64,000 nt of DNA from Streptomyces sp. NBC_01689 (lineage in GTDB: Bacteria; Actinomycetota; Actinomycetes; Streptomycetales; Streptomycetaceae). The position numbers and the translations under genes were made by a program. The stretch spans positions 5,456,001-5,520,000 of the forward strand of contig NZ_CP109592.1 in the NCBI RefSeq assembly GCF_036250675.1, written 5' to 3'. This document shows, in pieces, positions 25,001-33,504 of the stretch; the stretch's first letter is position 1; every line of letters starts with the position of its first letter. Below the pieces are notes generated by a model, which saw only the letters and a list, made by a program, of their open reading frames with translations, did not search any database and was not told the origin of the DNA.

Positions 25001-25696
25001 ATGAGTGAGCGCAGGCGTGCGGTCCTGGAGGTGATCGCCCTCGGTGTGGAGGACGCGGTCGCCGCCCAGGACGGAGGCGCGGACCGGCTGGAACTGGTCA
25101 CCGACATGGCCGCCGACGGGCTGACCCCGGCGGTGGAGACCTTCGCCGGGATCCGTGCCGCCGTCGACATCTCGCTGCGCGTGATGCTCAGGCTGGCCGA
25201 CGGCTTCGCGGCCGGGGACGTCGACGCGCTCGTCCGGGCGGCGGGCGAGATGCGGACCGCGGGAGCCGACGAGTTCGTCCTCGGGTTCCTCGACGAGCAC
25301 GGCGGACCCGACCTGTCCGCCGTGGAACGGATCGTCGCCGAACTGGACGGCTGCCCCTGGACGTTCCACCGCGCCATCGACCGGGCCGCCGACCGCGACG
25401 CGCTGCGCAAGCAGCTCGCCGACCTGCCGGGCCTGGACGCCTACCTGACGGCGGGCTCGCCGGACGGCGTGGACGACGGGTTCCCCGTCCTCCTCGCCGA
25501 GACCGCCCGGGCCGGCGAGCCCGGCTACGAGGCGCGCGTCATGGTCGGCGGCGGGCTGCGCCTCGACCACGTGCCCCGGCTGCGCGCCGCGGGCGTCGAC
25601 GCCTTCCACATCGGCGGCGCGGCGCGGCCCGGCGGCTGGGCCGGGCCGGTGTCGGTGGACGCGGTCCGGCGGTGGCGGGCGGCGCTGGACGGATAG
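25001..25696 (+). CDS. cutC: CutC family protein
   Basis: 231 aa TIM-barrel protein of the CutC family. The family signature is seen as GGADRLELVTDMAADGLTPA near residue 30, with LRVMLRLADGF, FVLGFLDEHG, WTFHRAIDRA and the C-terminal VDAFHIGGAARP. The family was named for copper homeostasis, but the metal role is weakly supported and the active-site architecture is that of an unknown enzyme. The DasR-like box that overlaps its promoter suggests that here it belongs to amino-sugar metabolism. AAAGAGG precedes the ATG. It is convergent with the HelD gene (23-bp gap). Confidence 0.9.
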   Translation: MSERRRAVLEVIALGVEDAVAAQDGGADRLELVTDMAADGLTPAVETFAGIRAAVDISLRVMLRLADGFAAGDVDALVRAAGEMRTAGADEFVLGFLDEHGGPDLSAVERIVAELDGCPWTFHRAIDRAADRDALRKQLADLPGLDAYLTAGSPDGVDDGFPVLLAETARAGEPGYEARVMVGGGLRLDHVPRLRAAGVDAFHIGGAARPGGWAGPVSVDAVRRWRAALDG

Positions 25697-25719
25697 CGGC
25701 CCGCTTTCCGGGACGGCCC

Positions 25720-27813
25720 TCAGCCGAGCTGGGGCGGCAGCGGCGCCGCGTGGGTCACGATCAGCCCCGAGACCGCGCGGGTCAGCGCCACGTACAGACG
25801 GCGCAGTCCGGTCCGCTCGTCCGGTTCGCCGTCGACCACGGCCCGCGGCTCGTCCAGGACCACGTAGTCGTACTCCAGACCCTTGGCCAGCGAGGCGGGG
25901 ACGAGCGTCAGCCGGGTGTCCGGCGTCGTCTCCTCGCCCGGACCGAGGTACGTCAGACCGGCGGCGGCCAGCGCCTCGGCGAGCAGCGGCACACGGGCGT
26001 CGGCGGCGATGAGCCCGACCGAACCCTCCTGGCGCAGCAACTCCCGGCACGCGTCCACGACTTCGGTGTCCGCGGCGGTGGCCCGCAGTTCGAAGAAGCC
26101 CGGGTTCTCACGGACCGACGCCACCGGGGTCAGCCCCGGCGCGATGTGCGGCAGCAGCCGCGAGGCGTAGGTGATCACGTCGGTGGGGACACGGAAACCG
26201 GCCGTCAGCTCCTCGACGACGGCCTCCTCCTTGCCCAGATGCGCGAGGGCCTCGGCCCAGCTCCGCGTCGCCCAGGGCGTGGTGCCCTGCGCCAGATCGC
26301 CCAGTACGGTCGCCGACCCCGTCGTGCAGCGGCGGCCCACGGCGCGGTACTGCATGGGGGAGAGGTCCTGCGCCTCGTCGAGCACCACGTGTCCGAGGGA
26401 GTGCGTGCGCTGTACGAGGTCGGTCGCCTCGTCGATCAGCACGGTGTCCGCCGGGGACCACCGGGCGGCCTTCACCGACCGGGCCGGCTTCGCCCAGAGG
26501 ATCTCCTTCTGCTCGTCCTCGCCGAGGACACCCTCGGCGTGCAGGGCGAGGAAGTCCGCGTCGTTGAGCAGCCGCAGGACCAGCCGGGCCGGGTCGACGG
26601 GCGGCCAGATCGCCTTGACCGCCGCCTTCACCGCGCCGTTGCGGGCGACGGCGTCCTGCACGCGGTCGTCCGGTGCCTCACCGGAGCGCTCCATCTGCAC
26701 CAGCACGGCGTGCGCGATCCGCTGCGGAAGGGCCTCGCGGGCGGCGCCGTAGCGGATGTCGCGGTCCAGCAGCTCCCGGACGATCTCCTCCAGCTCGTAC
26801 ACCGGTACCCGCCAGCGCCGGGAGCCGCGCACCACGACGACCGGCTCGTCCGGCGGGGTCACATGGGCGCGGACCGCGCGCCGCAGCACCTCGGCCATCC
26901 GGGCGTCGCCCTTGATGACGGCCGCGGTGGCCGTGTCGGCGCCGCGCACCTCCACATGGGCGACGAGGTCGTCCACCGTGGCCTGCCTGACCTCCAGCTC
27001 GCCCAGGGCGGGCAGCACCTGCTCGATGTAGTGCAGGAAGGACTTGTTCGGACCGATGACGAGGGTGCCGGTGCGGGCCAGCCGGTCCCGGTGGGCGTAG
27101 AGGAGGTAGGCGACGCGGTGCAGGCCGACGGCGGTCTTCCCGGTACCGGGACCCCCCTGGACGCAGACGCTTCCGCTCAGCCCGCTGCGGACGATCTCGT
27201 CCTGCTCGGGCTGGATGGTCGCCACGATGTCGCGCATGGGGCCGACACGCGGCCGCTCGATCTCCTGCTGGAGCAGCTTGCTGGTGGCCGCGGTCTCGGC
27301 GGGGTCGGAGAGGTGCTCGTCCTCGTACGCCGTGAGGTCGCCGCCGGTGTACCCGAAGCGGCGGCGCAGCCCGACGTCCATCGGGTCCTTCTTCGAGGCC
27401 CGGTAGAACGGCTGCGACACCGGGGCACGCCAGTCGATGACCATCGGGTCGCCCTCGGCGTCGTGCACATGCCGCCGCCCGATGTAGAAACGCTCGCCCT
27501 CCGCGCCCTCCGCCTTGTCCGCGCCGGGCGCGTGCAGATAGTCGAGACGGCCGAAGAACAGCGGGGTGTGACTCAGATCGGCCAGCGCCTTGATCCGCTC
27601 GTCCATCTGGCGCTGGAGCACCGCGGCGTTGACCCAGTTCGCGGTGACGTCGCGGATGTCGAGGTTCTCCACGTCCTCGCGCATCGCGCGCAGCGCCGCC
27701 CGGGACTCCCCGAGGTGGGTCCGCTCGCGCAGCAGGGGGTCGTCCGGGGCGTCCGGACCGGGGTCGGCGCGGTCGGTGGGGTCGGCGTGGGGGTCGGCGG
27801 GCGGGGTGGACAC
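25720..27813 (-). CDS. HelD-type superfamily-1 helicase (RNA polymerase recycling factor, HelR-like)
   Basis: 697 aa, GTG start after GGAGG. It is an SF1 ATPase related to UvrD/HelD that dislodges RNA polymerase from DNA; the Streptomyces relative HelR also frees polymerase from rifamycin. Walker A is GGPGTGKTAVGLHR near residue 220, Walker B is HVVLDEAQDLSP, and motifs IV-VI appear as AKGLEYDYVVLDEP and RRLYVALTRAVSGL. The N-terminal ~100 residues are charged and helical (ESRAALRAMREDVENLDIRD), compatible with the secondary-channel arm, followed by FIGRRHV-like and IDWRAPVSQPFYRAS motifs. I searched by eye for the rifamycin-associated element upstream and could not confirm one. Rifamycin tolerance is therefore only inferred. 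Confidence 0.9.
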   Translation of the reverse strand: MSTPPADPHADPTDRADPGPDAPDDPLLRERTHLGESRAALRAMREDVENLDIRDVTANWVNAAVLQRQMDERIKALADLSHTPLFFGRLDYLHAPGADKAEGAEGERFYIGRRHVHDAEGDPMVIDWRAPVSQPFYRASKKDPMDVGLRRRFGYTGGDLTAYEDEHLSDPAETAATSKLLQQEIERPRVGPMRDIVATIQPEQDEIVRSGLSGSVCVQGGPGTGKTAVGLHRVAYLLYAHRDRLARTGTLVIGPNKSFLHYIEQVLPALGELEVRQATVDDLVAHVEVRGADTATAAVIKGDARMAEVLRRAVRAHVTPPDEPVVVVRGSRRWRVPVYELEEIVRELLDRDIRYGAAREALPQRIAHAVLVQMERSGEAPDDRVQDAVARNGAVKAAVKAIWPPVDPARLVLRLLNDADFLALHAEGVLGEDEQKEILWAKPARSVKAARWSPADTVLIDEATDLVQRTHSLGHVVLDEAQDLSPMQYRAVGRRCTTGSATVLGDLAQGTTPWATRSWAEALAHLGKEEAVVEELTAGFRVPTDVITYASRLLPHIAPGLTPVASVRENPGFFELRATAADTEVVDACRELLRQEGSVGLIAADARVPLLAEALAAAGLTYLGPGEETTPDTRLTLVPASLAKGLEYDYVVLDEPRAVVDGEPDERTGLRRLYVALTRAVSGLIVTHAAPLPPQLG

Positions 27814-28156
27814 GGGGCTGCCTCCGGGGACCTGCGGCGTGAGTGGATCCTGGGTGTTCCTGGGGGCCGGCCGGTTTCCGTCCGGGCGGCGGCACTCCGT
27901 CGAGGGAGGCGGGCAAGAGCGGAGATTCTAGGTGAGGGGGGCGGGGGCGGGCCAACCGGTTTTCCCGGTCCCGGCGCGCGGGCTCCCCGGCGACGGGCGC
28001 GCGAGGCCGCCGGTGTCAGGGGCGGGACCCCCGGATCCCTAGGGGGTGCCGTCCGTCGTGAGGCGTACGACGGCGGGCCCGCGGGCGTACGCGGGGACAC
28101 CGAGGTTCGGTCCATGGACCGACGCCATACGGGGCGGAGGCTCCCATGATGGATAC
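27814..28156. other. Spacer between helD and a small gene
   Basis: Divergent promoter region with no reliable coding frame. A 7-bp inverted repeat (CCGTCGT at 28053-28059 and ACGACGG at 28067-28073) is the only clear structure. Local base composition is slightly less GC-rich near 27925. Confidence 0.45.
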
Positions 28157-28351
28157 ATGAGCGCAGCCACTTTCACCCCAGGTCCGGCCCAGCACGGTCC
28201 CGCCGCCCGTGGCGCGACCGCCTTCTCGGTGAGCCACCACCGCCACCTCCTCGGCGACGCCCTGCGCGCCGTCAAGGTCTTCGCGGGCGCGGCCCTCGAC
28301 GTGGTCATCCTCGGCGAGTACGGCGAGGAGGCGGGCGTGCGCCACCGGTAG
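28157..28351 (+). CDS. Small conserved-looking protein of unknown function
   Basis: 64 aa. After a low-complexity N-terminus the sequence reads TAFSVSHHRHLLGDALRAVK and then VFAGAALDVVILGEYGEEAG, which looks like a defined helix plus a hydrophobic stretch rather than random GC-rich translation. A CATGAT hexamer sits six bases before the ATG. Codon third positions are strongly GC. The stop codon lies inside a tandem 20-bp duplication. I do not recognise a family with certainty. A spurious frame remains possible, although similar small proteins seem to recur in Streptomyces. Confidence 0.6.
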   Translation: MSAATFTPGPAQHGPAARGATAFSVSHHRHLLGDALRAVKVFAGAALDVVILGEYGEEAGVRHR

Positions 28352-28390
28352 CCTCCGGCCTGCACCGGTAGCCTCCGGCCTGCACCGGGA
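28343..28390 (+). repeat. Tandem 20-bp repeat, 2.4 copies
   Basis: The unit CACCGGTAGCCTCCGGCCTG occurs at 28343 and 28363, followed by a partial third copy beginning CACCGGGA. The first copy includes the stop codon of the small gene. Confidence 0.85.
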
Positions 28391-28458
28391 TCGTGCGGGT
28401 ACGCTCACCGCATGCGTCCGGTGAGCAGCGCCCCGTGCCGCCCCGGTCCCCGCCAGGG

Positions 28459-28590
28459 GCGCTGCGCCCCCTGGACCCCCGCCGTCGCCCGAAGGGCTCG
28501 TCCTCAAACGCCGGACGGGCTGGAGATGCCGGCCGGCGTCAGGTGTTTCAGCCCGTCCGGCGTTTGAGGACGAGGCCGTCCGGGCCGATC
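28459..28590. repeat. Streptomyces intergenic repeat pair; 26-bp perfect inverted arms (28497-28522 / 28549-28574)
   Basis: Two oppositely oriented copies of the family whose core is CGTCCGGCGTTTGAGGACGA. The 26-bp arms are exact complements around a 26-nt loop, so a very stable hairpin forms. It lies between the convergent small gene and the XPB-type helicase gene and probably terminates both. Other copies occur near 33 kb and 41.3 kb. Confidence 0.85.
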
Positions 28591-28615
28591 CCCCGGTCAC
28601 GGCGGACCGCGTCGC

Positions 28616-30259
28616 TCAGCTGTCGGCCAGCAGCTCGTCCGCGTCCAGGATCCGGTAGGCGTACCCCTGCTCCGCCAGGAACCGCTGCCGGTGGGCGGCG
28701 AAGTCCTGGTCGATGGTGTCGCGCGCGACGACCGAGTAGAAGTGGGCCTGGTGGCCGTCGGCCTTCGGACGCAGCACCCGTCCCAGCCGCTGGGCCTCCT
28801 CCTGGCGCGACCCGAAGGTGCCCGACACCTGGATGGCGACGGTCGCCTCCGGCAGGTCGATGGAGAAGTTGGCGACCTTGGACACCACGAGCACGCTGAT
28901 CTCGCCCTCGCGGAACGCGTCGAACAGCTTCTCGCGCTGCGCGTTGCTCGTCTCGCCCTTGATGACGGGCGCGTTCAGATGCTCGCCCAGCTCGTCGAGC
29001 TGGTCGATGTACTGGCCGATCACCAGGATCTGCTGCCCGGCGAACTTCCGTACCAGCGCCTCCGTCACCTTCCGCTTGGTCGCGGTCGTCGCGCAGAAGC
29101 GGTACTTCTCCTCCGCCTCGGCGGTCGCGTACGCGAGCCGCTCGGAGTCGGTCAGATTGACCCGGACCTCCACACAGTCCGCCGGCGCGATGTACCCCTG
29201 CGCCTCGATCTCCTTCCAGGGCGCGTCGAACCGCTTGGGCCCGATGAGCGAGAAGACGTCCGACTCGCGCCCGTCCTCACGGACCAGGGTGGCCGTGAGA
29301 CCCAGCCGGCGCCGCGCCTGCAGATCGGCGGTGAACTTGAAGACGGGCGCGGGCAGCAGGTGGACCTCGTCGTAGACGATCAGGCCCCAGTCGCGGGAGT
29401 CGAAGAGTTCGAGGTGCGGGTAGACACCCTTCCGCTTCGTCGTCAGCACCTGGTAGGTCGCGATGGTGACCGGCCGGATCTCCTTGCGCGTCCCGCTGTA
29501 CTCGCCGATCTCGTCCTCGGTCAGCGAGGTCCGCTTCACCAGCTCGTGCTTCCACTGCCGGGCGGAGACGGTGTTGGTGACCAGGATCAAGGTGGTGGCC
29601 TTGGCCTGCGCCATGGCCCCCGCACCGACCAGGGTCTTGCCGGCGCCGCAGGGCAGCACCACGACCCCGGACCCGCCGTGCCAGAAGTTCTCCACGGCCT
29701 GCTTCTGGTACGGGCGCAGCGCCCACCCGTCCTCGGCCAGCCCGATCGGGTGCGCCTCGCCGTCCACGTACCCGGCCAGGTCCTCCGCCGGCCAGCCCAG
29801 CTTCAGCAGCGTCTGCTTGATCTGCCCGCGCTCGGACGGGTGCACGGCCACGGTGTCGGCGTCGATCCGGGCGCCGACGAGGGGCGCGATCCGCTTCGAC
29901 CGCAGCACCTCCTCCAGCACGGGCCGGTCGGTGCTGGTCAGGACCAGTCCGTGCGCGGGGTGCTTGCTGAGCGTGAGCCGGCCGTAGCGGTCCATCGTCT
30001 CGGCGATGTCGACGAGCAGCGCGTGCGGCACCGGGTAGCGGCTGAACTCGACGAGCGCGTCGACGACCTGTTCGGCGTCGTGGCCCGCGGCCCGCGCGTT
30101 CCACAGCCCGAGCGGCGTCACCCGGTAGGTGTGGATGTGCTCGGGCGCCCGCTCCAGTTCCGCGAAGGGCGCGATGGACCGGCGGCAGGCGTCGGCCTGC
30201 TCGTGGTCGACCTCCAGGAGCAGGGTCTTGTCGGACTGGACGATGAGGGGACCGTTCAC
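28616..30259 (-). CDS. XPB/ERCC3-type DNA repair helicase
   Basis: 547 aa from a GTG at 30259 with AGGGATAGG upstream; an in-frame codon at 30295 would add 12 residues. It is an SF2 3'-5' helicase like eukaryotic XPB. Walker A is LPCGAGKTLVGAGAMAQ, Walker B is IVYDEVHLLPAP, and the XPB-specific RED motif appears in LTATLVREDGRESD. Motif VI is EEAQRLGRVLRPK. The N-terminal ~170 residues form the damage-recognition-type domain (DKTLLLEVDHEQADACRRSI, RIDADTVAVHPSERGQIKQ). Its function in bacteria is not established; a transcription-coupled or repair role is presumed. It follows the large WYL-like protein gene on the same strand with a 57-bp gap. Confidence 0.93.
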   Translation of the reverse strand: MNGPLIVQSDKTLLLEVDHEQADACRRSIAPFAELERAPEHIHTYRVTPLGLWNARAAGHDAEQVVDALVEFSRYPVPHALLVDIAETMDRYGRLTLSKHPAHGLVLTSTDRPVLEEVLRSKRIAPLVGARIDADTVAVHPSERGQIKQTLLKLGWPAEDLAGYVDGEAHPIGLAEDGWALRPYQKQAVENFWHGGSGVVVLPCGAGKTLVGAGAMAQAKATTLILVTNTVSARQWKHELVKRTSLTEDEIGEYSGTRKEIRPVTIATYQVLTTKRKGVYPHLELFDSRDWGLIVYDEVHLLPAPVFKFTADLQARRRLGLTATLVREDGRESDVFSLIGPKRFDAPWKEIEAQGYIAPADCVEVRVNLTDSERLAYATAEAEEKYRFCATTATKRKVTEALVRKFAGQQILVIGQYIDQLDELGEHLNAPVIKGETSNAQREKLFDAFREGEISVLVVSKVANFSIDLPEATVAIQVSGTFGSRQEEAQRLGRVLRPKADGHQAHFYSVVARDTIDQDFAAHRQRFLAEQGYAYRILDADELLADS

Positions 30260-30316
30260 GTACGTACCTATCCCTTCCGCACGGCCAAACCTCAAGTGTG
30301 CCTTACGGACGGGTGA

Positions 30317-32956
30317 TCACTGCTGGTCGTCCGCCAGTTCCGCGACCCCGGTGACGCGGTGCAGCGGATAGGTGCGGACCTCGTCGGCCGTGTGGTCGTA
30401 CGCCGTCACGAAGCCGCCCTCGACGCGGATCGGGGCGATCACGCGCTGGCTGGCGGCGCCCTCGGCGTTGACGTATCCGATCCACACGGTCCCGCCGGTC
30501 AGGACGGCGGCCTGCATGGTGGCGAGGGTCTCGGCGGAGCCGGTGCGGGGCAGTTCGCCGGTGCCCGGGAGCTCGGCCCCGGCTCCCTTGCGCGGGCTCG
30601 TGGAGGCCAGGTCACCGGCGCGGATGGCACGGATCGCCGCGCTCAGGAGGGTGGTGTCGGGGACCGGTGGCCCGTCCGGTACGGGCTCGGGCGCGGAGCG
30701 CGGCGGGGTGCGGTGGGCGTGCGCGCGGGTGATCAGCACATCGCCCTCGGCGGACTCGGCGGCCGGCGCGAACCCCATCGAGCGCAGCCCCTCCAGGAGG
30801 GCGGCCGGGTCGGCCTGCGCGGCCAGCACGGTGGGCGCGAGCCGTCTGAGCCGCAGTCCCTGCGAACGCTTGTCGGCGAGGATCTCGTTCAGCAGGGAGT
30901 CGTCGTCGCAGCGGACGTACGCCGACGCCGCGCCGATCCGCAGATGGCCGTGCCTGCGGGCCACGTCGTCGATCAGGTACGTCAGCGGCTGCGGGACGGG
31001 GGTGCGGGAGTGCGCCGTGAGGAAGGCGTGCAGGTCGGAGGCCGAACGGCCGGCGTCCAGGGCCCGCCGCACGGACCCCGGGGTGAAGCGGTAGACCGTC
31101 GCCCCGCCCTTCGACTCGACGTCCGCCAGCACACCGAGGGTGTCGGCCAGAGGGCGTTCCAGGGGGCCGGGGGCGACGGCGGTCAGGTCGGCCTGGAGGA
31201 GGACGTGGTCCAGGGGCTCGGGGAGCAGCGGTCCGACGATCCGGGCGGCCTGTACGGCGGCGGCGGCCCGCTCGGCCGGACTGCGCGGGAGAAGGACGGC
31301 CGGTCCGCCGTCGGCGGCGCGGTGGTGCCGGTGGACGGGCAGCTTGGCCCCCGCCCCGGCCGCCGCCGCCCGTCCGACACCGGCACCGGCCTGCGATTCT
31401 GTGTCGGCTTCGGCTCCGTGCGCGGTGTCCTGGGCCGGCGCGGGCGGCAGCCCCAGCAGGGCGCGTCCCTGTGCGGACAGCGCCCCCCGGCCGGTCACCC
31501 CCAGCAGCTCCGCCTCGGACAGGGTCCAGCGGGCCAGCCGGCTGCGCAGGTCCTCACCGGCGGCGGAGCGGCCTCCGCGCGGGGGCCGCTCCCAGTGGAG
31601 CCGGGCGATGACGGACTCCGGGACGGCGGAGGAGCCCTCCGGCAGACCGCCGAGGAGGGCGAGGACACGGTGCCGGACCTCGGGGGCCGCCGAGCGGTCC
31701 AGTCCGGGCCCCAGCGCCGACAGGGTGCGGTCCTTCGCGTCCCGCCCGCCGACGAGTCCCGGCGTGCGGGTCGCGGCCAGCCACGCGGAGGCGAGCCGGG
31801 CCCAGCGCTCGCCCGCGGGCAGCTCCAGCCACTCGTCGTAGCCGGGCGTCGCCGCGTACCGCTCGTCGGCCTCACCGTCCGAGGCCAGCAGTCCCGCCGC
31901 GTAGGCCAGCTCCACCCAGAACGCGGCCACCGGCTCCCCGACGTCCAGGGCCACCGCCGTCCTCTTCAGGTCCCGCACGCTCAGACCGCCGGCGCGCAGC
32001 ACGGACGGCCCGCCCTCGTGCCAGTCCTTGAGCAGTTCCTCGACGGTGGCGAGCGCGGTGTAGGCCTGGCCGGCCGCGGTCGTGTCCACCATCCGCGGAC
32101 GGTGCGTCCGGGCCGGTTCCACGGGCGGAGCCACCGGGTCCGTCTCGCGGTGCGCCCGGCCCGCCCGCAGGTGCAGGGCGGCCTCACGGGGCAGGACGAC
32201 CGTTCCGGGCGCCGTCGGCAGCAGCAGCGCGCGGTCGATCAACCAGCGGAGATGGCGCGCCGGATCGGGCGTCACCTGACCGTACGGGGGTCCCCACACC
32301 AGCCGGGACAGCACCTCCGACGACTCGGCGGGCGCGGTGCCGAGCAGCGCCGACATCCGCTCGCGGTCGGTGAACAGGGCGGTCAGCGAGGCCACCGCGG
32401 AGACCGAGTCGTGGGTGGTCGGCAGACCGCAGGCGGCGACCATCTCCTGGACCCGTCCCGGGGACATGCCCGCCGTGGCCTCGGCGACCGTCGGGCCGAG
32501 GCCGGTGGGGGAGGGGTGCTGGGGGCCCGGCGCGAGCAGTTCGCGCGCCGTGCGCACGAGGCGGAGCCGGTCGTCGGCACCCCATACGAGGGCCTGCTCG
32601 CGCAGGGTGGCGAGCGCGTGCGGGAACGCCGCGGTGACCGCCGGGTCGCGGTCGTCGCCCGCCAGCAGACCCGACAGCTCGTCGTACGTCGCCGGGTCCG
32701 AGGCCACCGCCAGGGCCTCCGCCGTCTGCAGGGCGAACCGGTCCAGGCGTTCCAGGGCGCGGACGACCGAGGCGCGGGTGGCGGCGCGGGTGGCGAGTTG
32801 GGTCAGGTCGGTGGGGACGGGGGTGATGAGATCCGGGCGGGTGCGGAGGAGGGCCGACAGGGAGGTGTCGTCCCTCGTGCGGAGGGCTTCCGCCAGTGAG
32901 CGCGGGGAGGTGCCCGCCGGGGCGGGGTCCTGGGCGCGCTGCTCCTCTGTCCTCAT
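30317..32956 (-). CDS. Large helicase-associated-domain protein with WYL-like C-terminus
   Basis: 879 aa with no ATPase motif. The N-terminal region has winged-helix-like repeats (PTDLTQLATRAATRASVVRALERL, LDRFALQTAEALA). The middle (about residues 560-780) resembles the helicase C-terminal-associated domain seen in XPB/Ssl2 relatives (LPEPLDHVLLQADLTAVAPG, VYRFTPGSVRRALDAGRSAS). The last ~70 residues are WYL-like (GGTVWIGYVNAEGAASQRV, GGFVTAYDHTADEVRTY). TACCGT lies seven bases before the ATG. Placement immediately upstream of the XPB helicase on the same strand suggests a physical or regulatory partner. Ligand sensing by the WYL part is inference. Confidence 0.85.
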   Translation of the reverse strand: MRTEEQRAQDPAPAGTSPRSLAEALRTRDDTSLSALLRTRPDLITPVPTDLTQLATRAATRASVVRALERLDRFALQTAEALAVASDPATYDELSGLLAGDDRDPAVTAAFPHALATLREQALVWGADDRLRLVRTARELLAPGPQHPSPTGLGPTVAEATAGMSPGRVQEMVAACGLPTTHDSVSAVASLTALFTDRERMSALLGTAPAESSEVLSRLVWGPPYGQVTPDPARHLRWLIDRALLLPTAPGTVVLPREAALHLRAGRAHRETDPVAPPVEPARTHRPRMVDTTAAGQAYTALATVEELLKDWHEGGPSVLRAGGLSVRDLKRTAVALDVGEPVAAFWVELAYAAGLLASDGEADERYAATPGYDEWLELPAGERWARLASAWLAATRTPGLVGGRDAKDRTLSALGPGLDRSAAPEVRHRVLALLGGLPEGSSAVPESVIARLHWERPPRGGRSAAGEDLRSRLARWTLSEAELLGVTGRGALSAQGRALLGLPPAPAQDTAHGAEADTESQAGAGVGRAAAAGAGAKLPVHRHHRAADGGPAVLLPRSPAERAAAAVQAARIVGPLLPEPLDHVLLQADLTAVAPGPLERPLADTLGVLADVESKGGATVYRFTPGSVRRALDAGRSASDLHAFLTAHSRTPVPQPLTYLIDDVARRHGHLRIGAASAYVRCDDDSLLNEILADKRSQGLRLRRLAPTVLAAQADPAALLEGLRSMGFAPAAESAEGDVLITRAHAHRTPPRSAPEPVPDGPPVPDTTLLSAAIRAIRAGDLASTSPRKGAGAELPGTGELPRTGSAETLATMQAAVLTGGTVWIGYVNAEGAASQRVIAPIRVEGGFVTAYDHTADEVRTYPLHRVTGVAELADDQQ

Positions 32957-33010
32957 CCGCTCAACGGTAGTGGTTCCTCGCCCCCGCCGCCCCTACCCGT
33001 CCCGTACCTG

Positions 33011-33440
33011 GGCGCTGCGCCCCCTGGACCCCCGCCTTCGCCCGAAGGGCTCGTCCTCGAACGCCGGACGGGCTGGAGATGCGCGCCCACGCCGGAAAGA
33101 TCACCTCCGCGCATGAGCCTTTCAGCGCCGGCCGGCACCCTCAGCCCGTCCGGCGCTCGAGGACGAGGCCGTCCAGGCCGAAGCGGGGGCATGGGGGCGG
33201 CAGCCCCCAGACACCGCGCGGACCGACGCCCACCCCGCAAGCACACGCCAACTCCCCAGCCCGTCCGGCGCTTGAGGACGAGCCCTTCGGGCGATACGGG
33301 GGTCTGGGGGCAGAGCCCTCAGGGACACGGAACCCACACCCGCCGAACAGCGCACGCCCACACCCCCCAGCCCGTCCGGCGTTTGAGGACAAGGCCGTTC
33401 AGGCCGATGCGGGGGTCTGGGGGCGGCAGCCCCCAGGGGC
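33011..33440. repeat. Cluster of four intergenic repeats in a divergent spacer
   Basis: One minus-oriented copy (about 33011-33080) and three plus-oriented copies starting at 33142, 33257 and 33368 share the core CAGCCCGTCCGGCG and downstream GGGGGCAG-type runs. The direct copies are 115 and 111 bp apart. The spacer 32957-33504 is otherwise gene-free. Unlike the other clusters, this one lies between divergent genes, so termination is not its obvious job. Confidence 0.85.
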
Positions 33441-33504
33441 GGGGCCCGACGCGGTACCGTCGTGGCCACGGGGTATTCAACGCACGCGCCCCGGAGGGGA
33501 CTTC

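Noticed and set aside
33011-33440. CRISPR array in the clustered repeats
   Set aside because: Repeats are long, imperfect, mixed in orientation and spaced over 110 bp; no cas genes are present.
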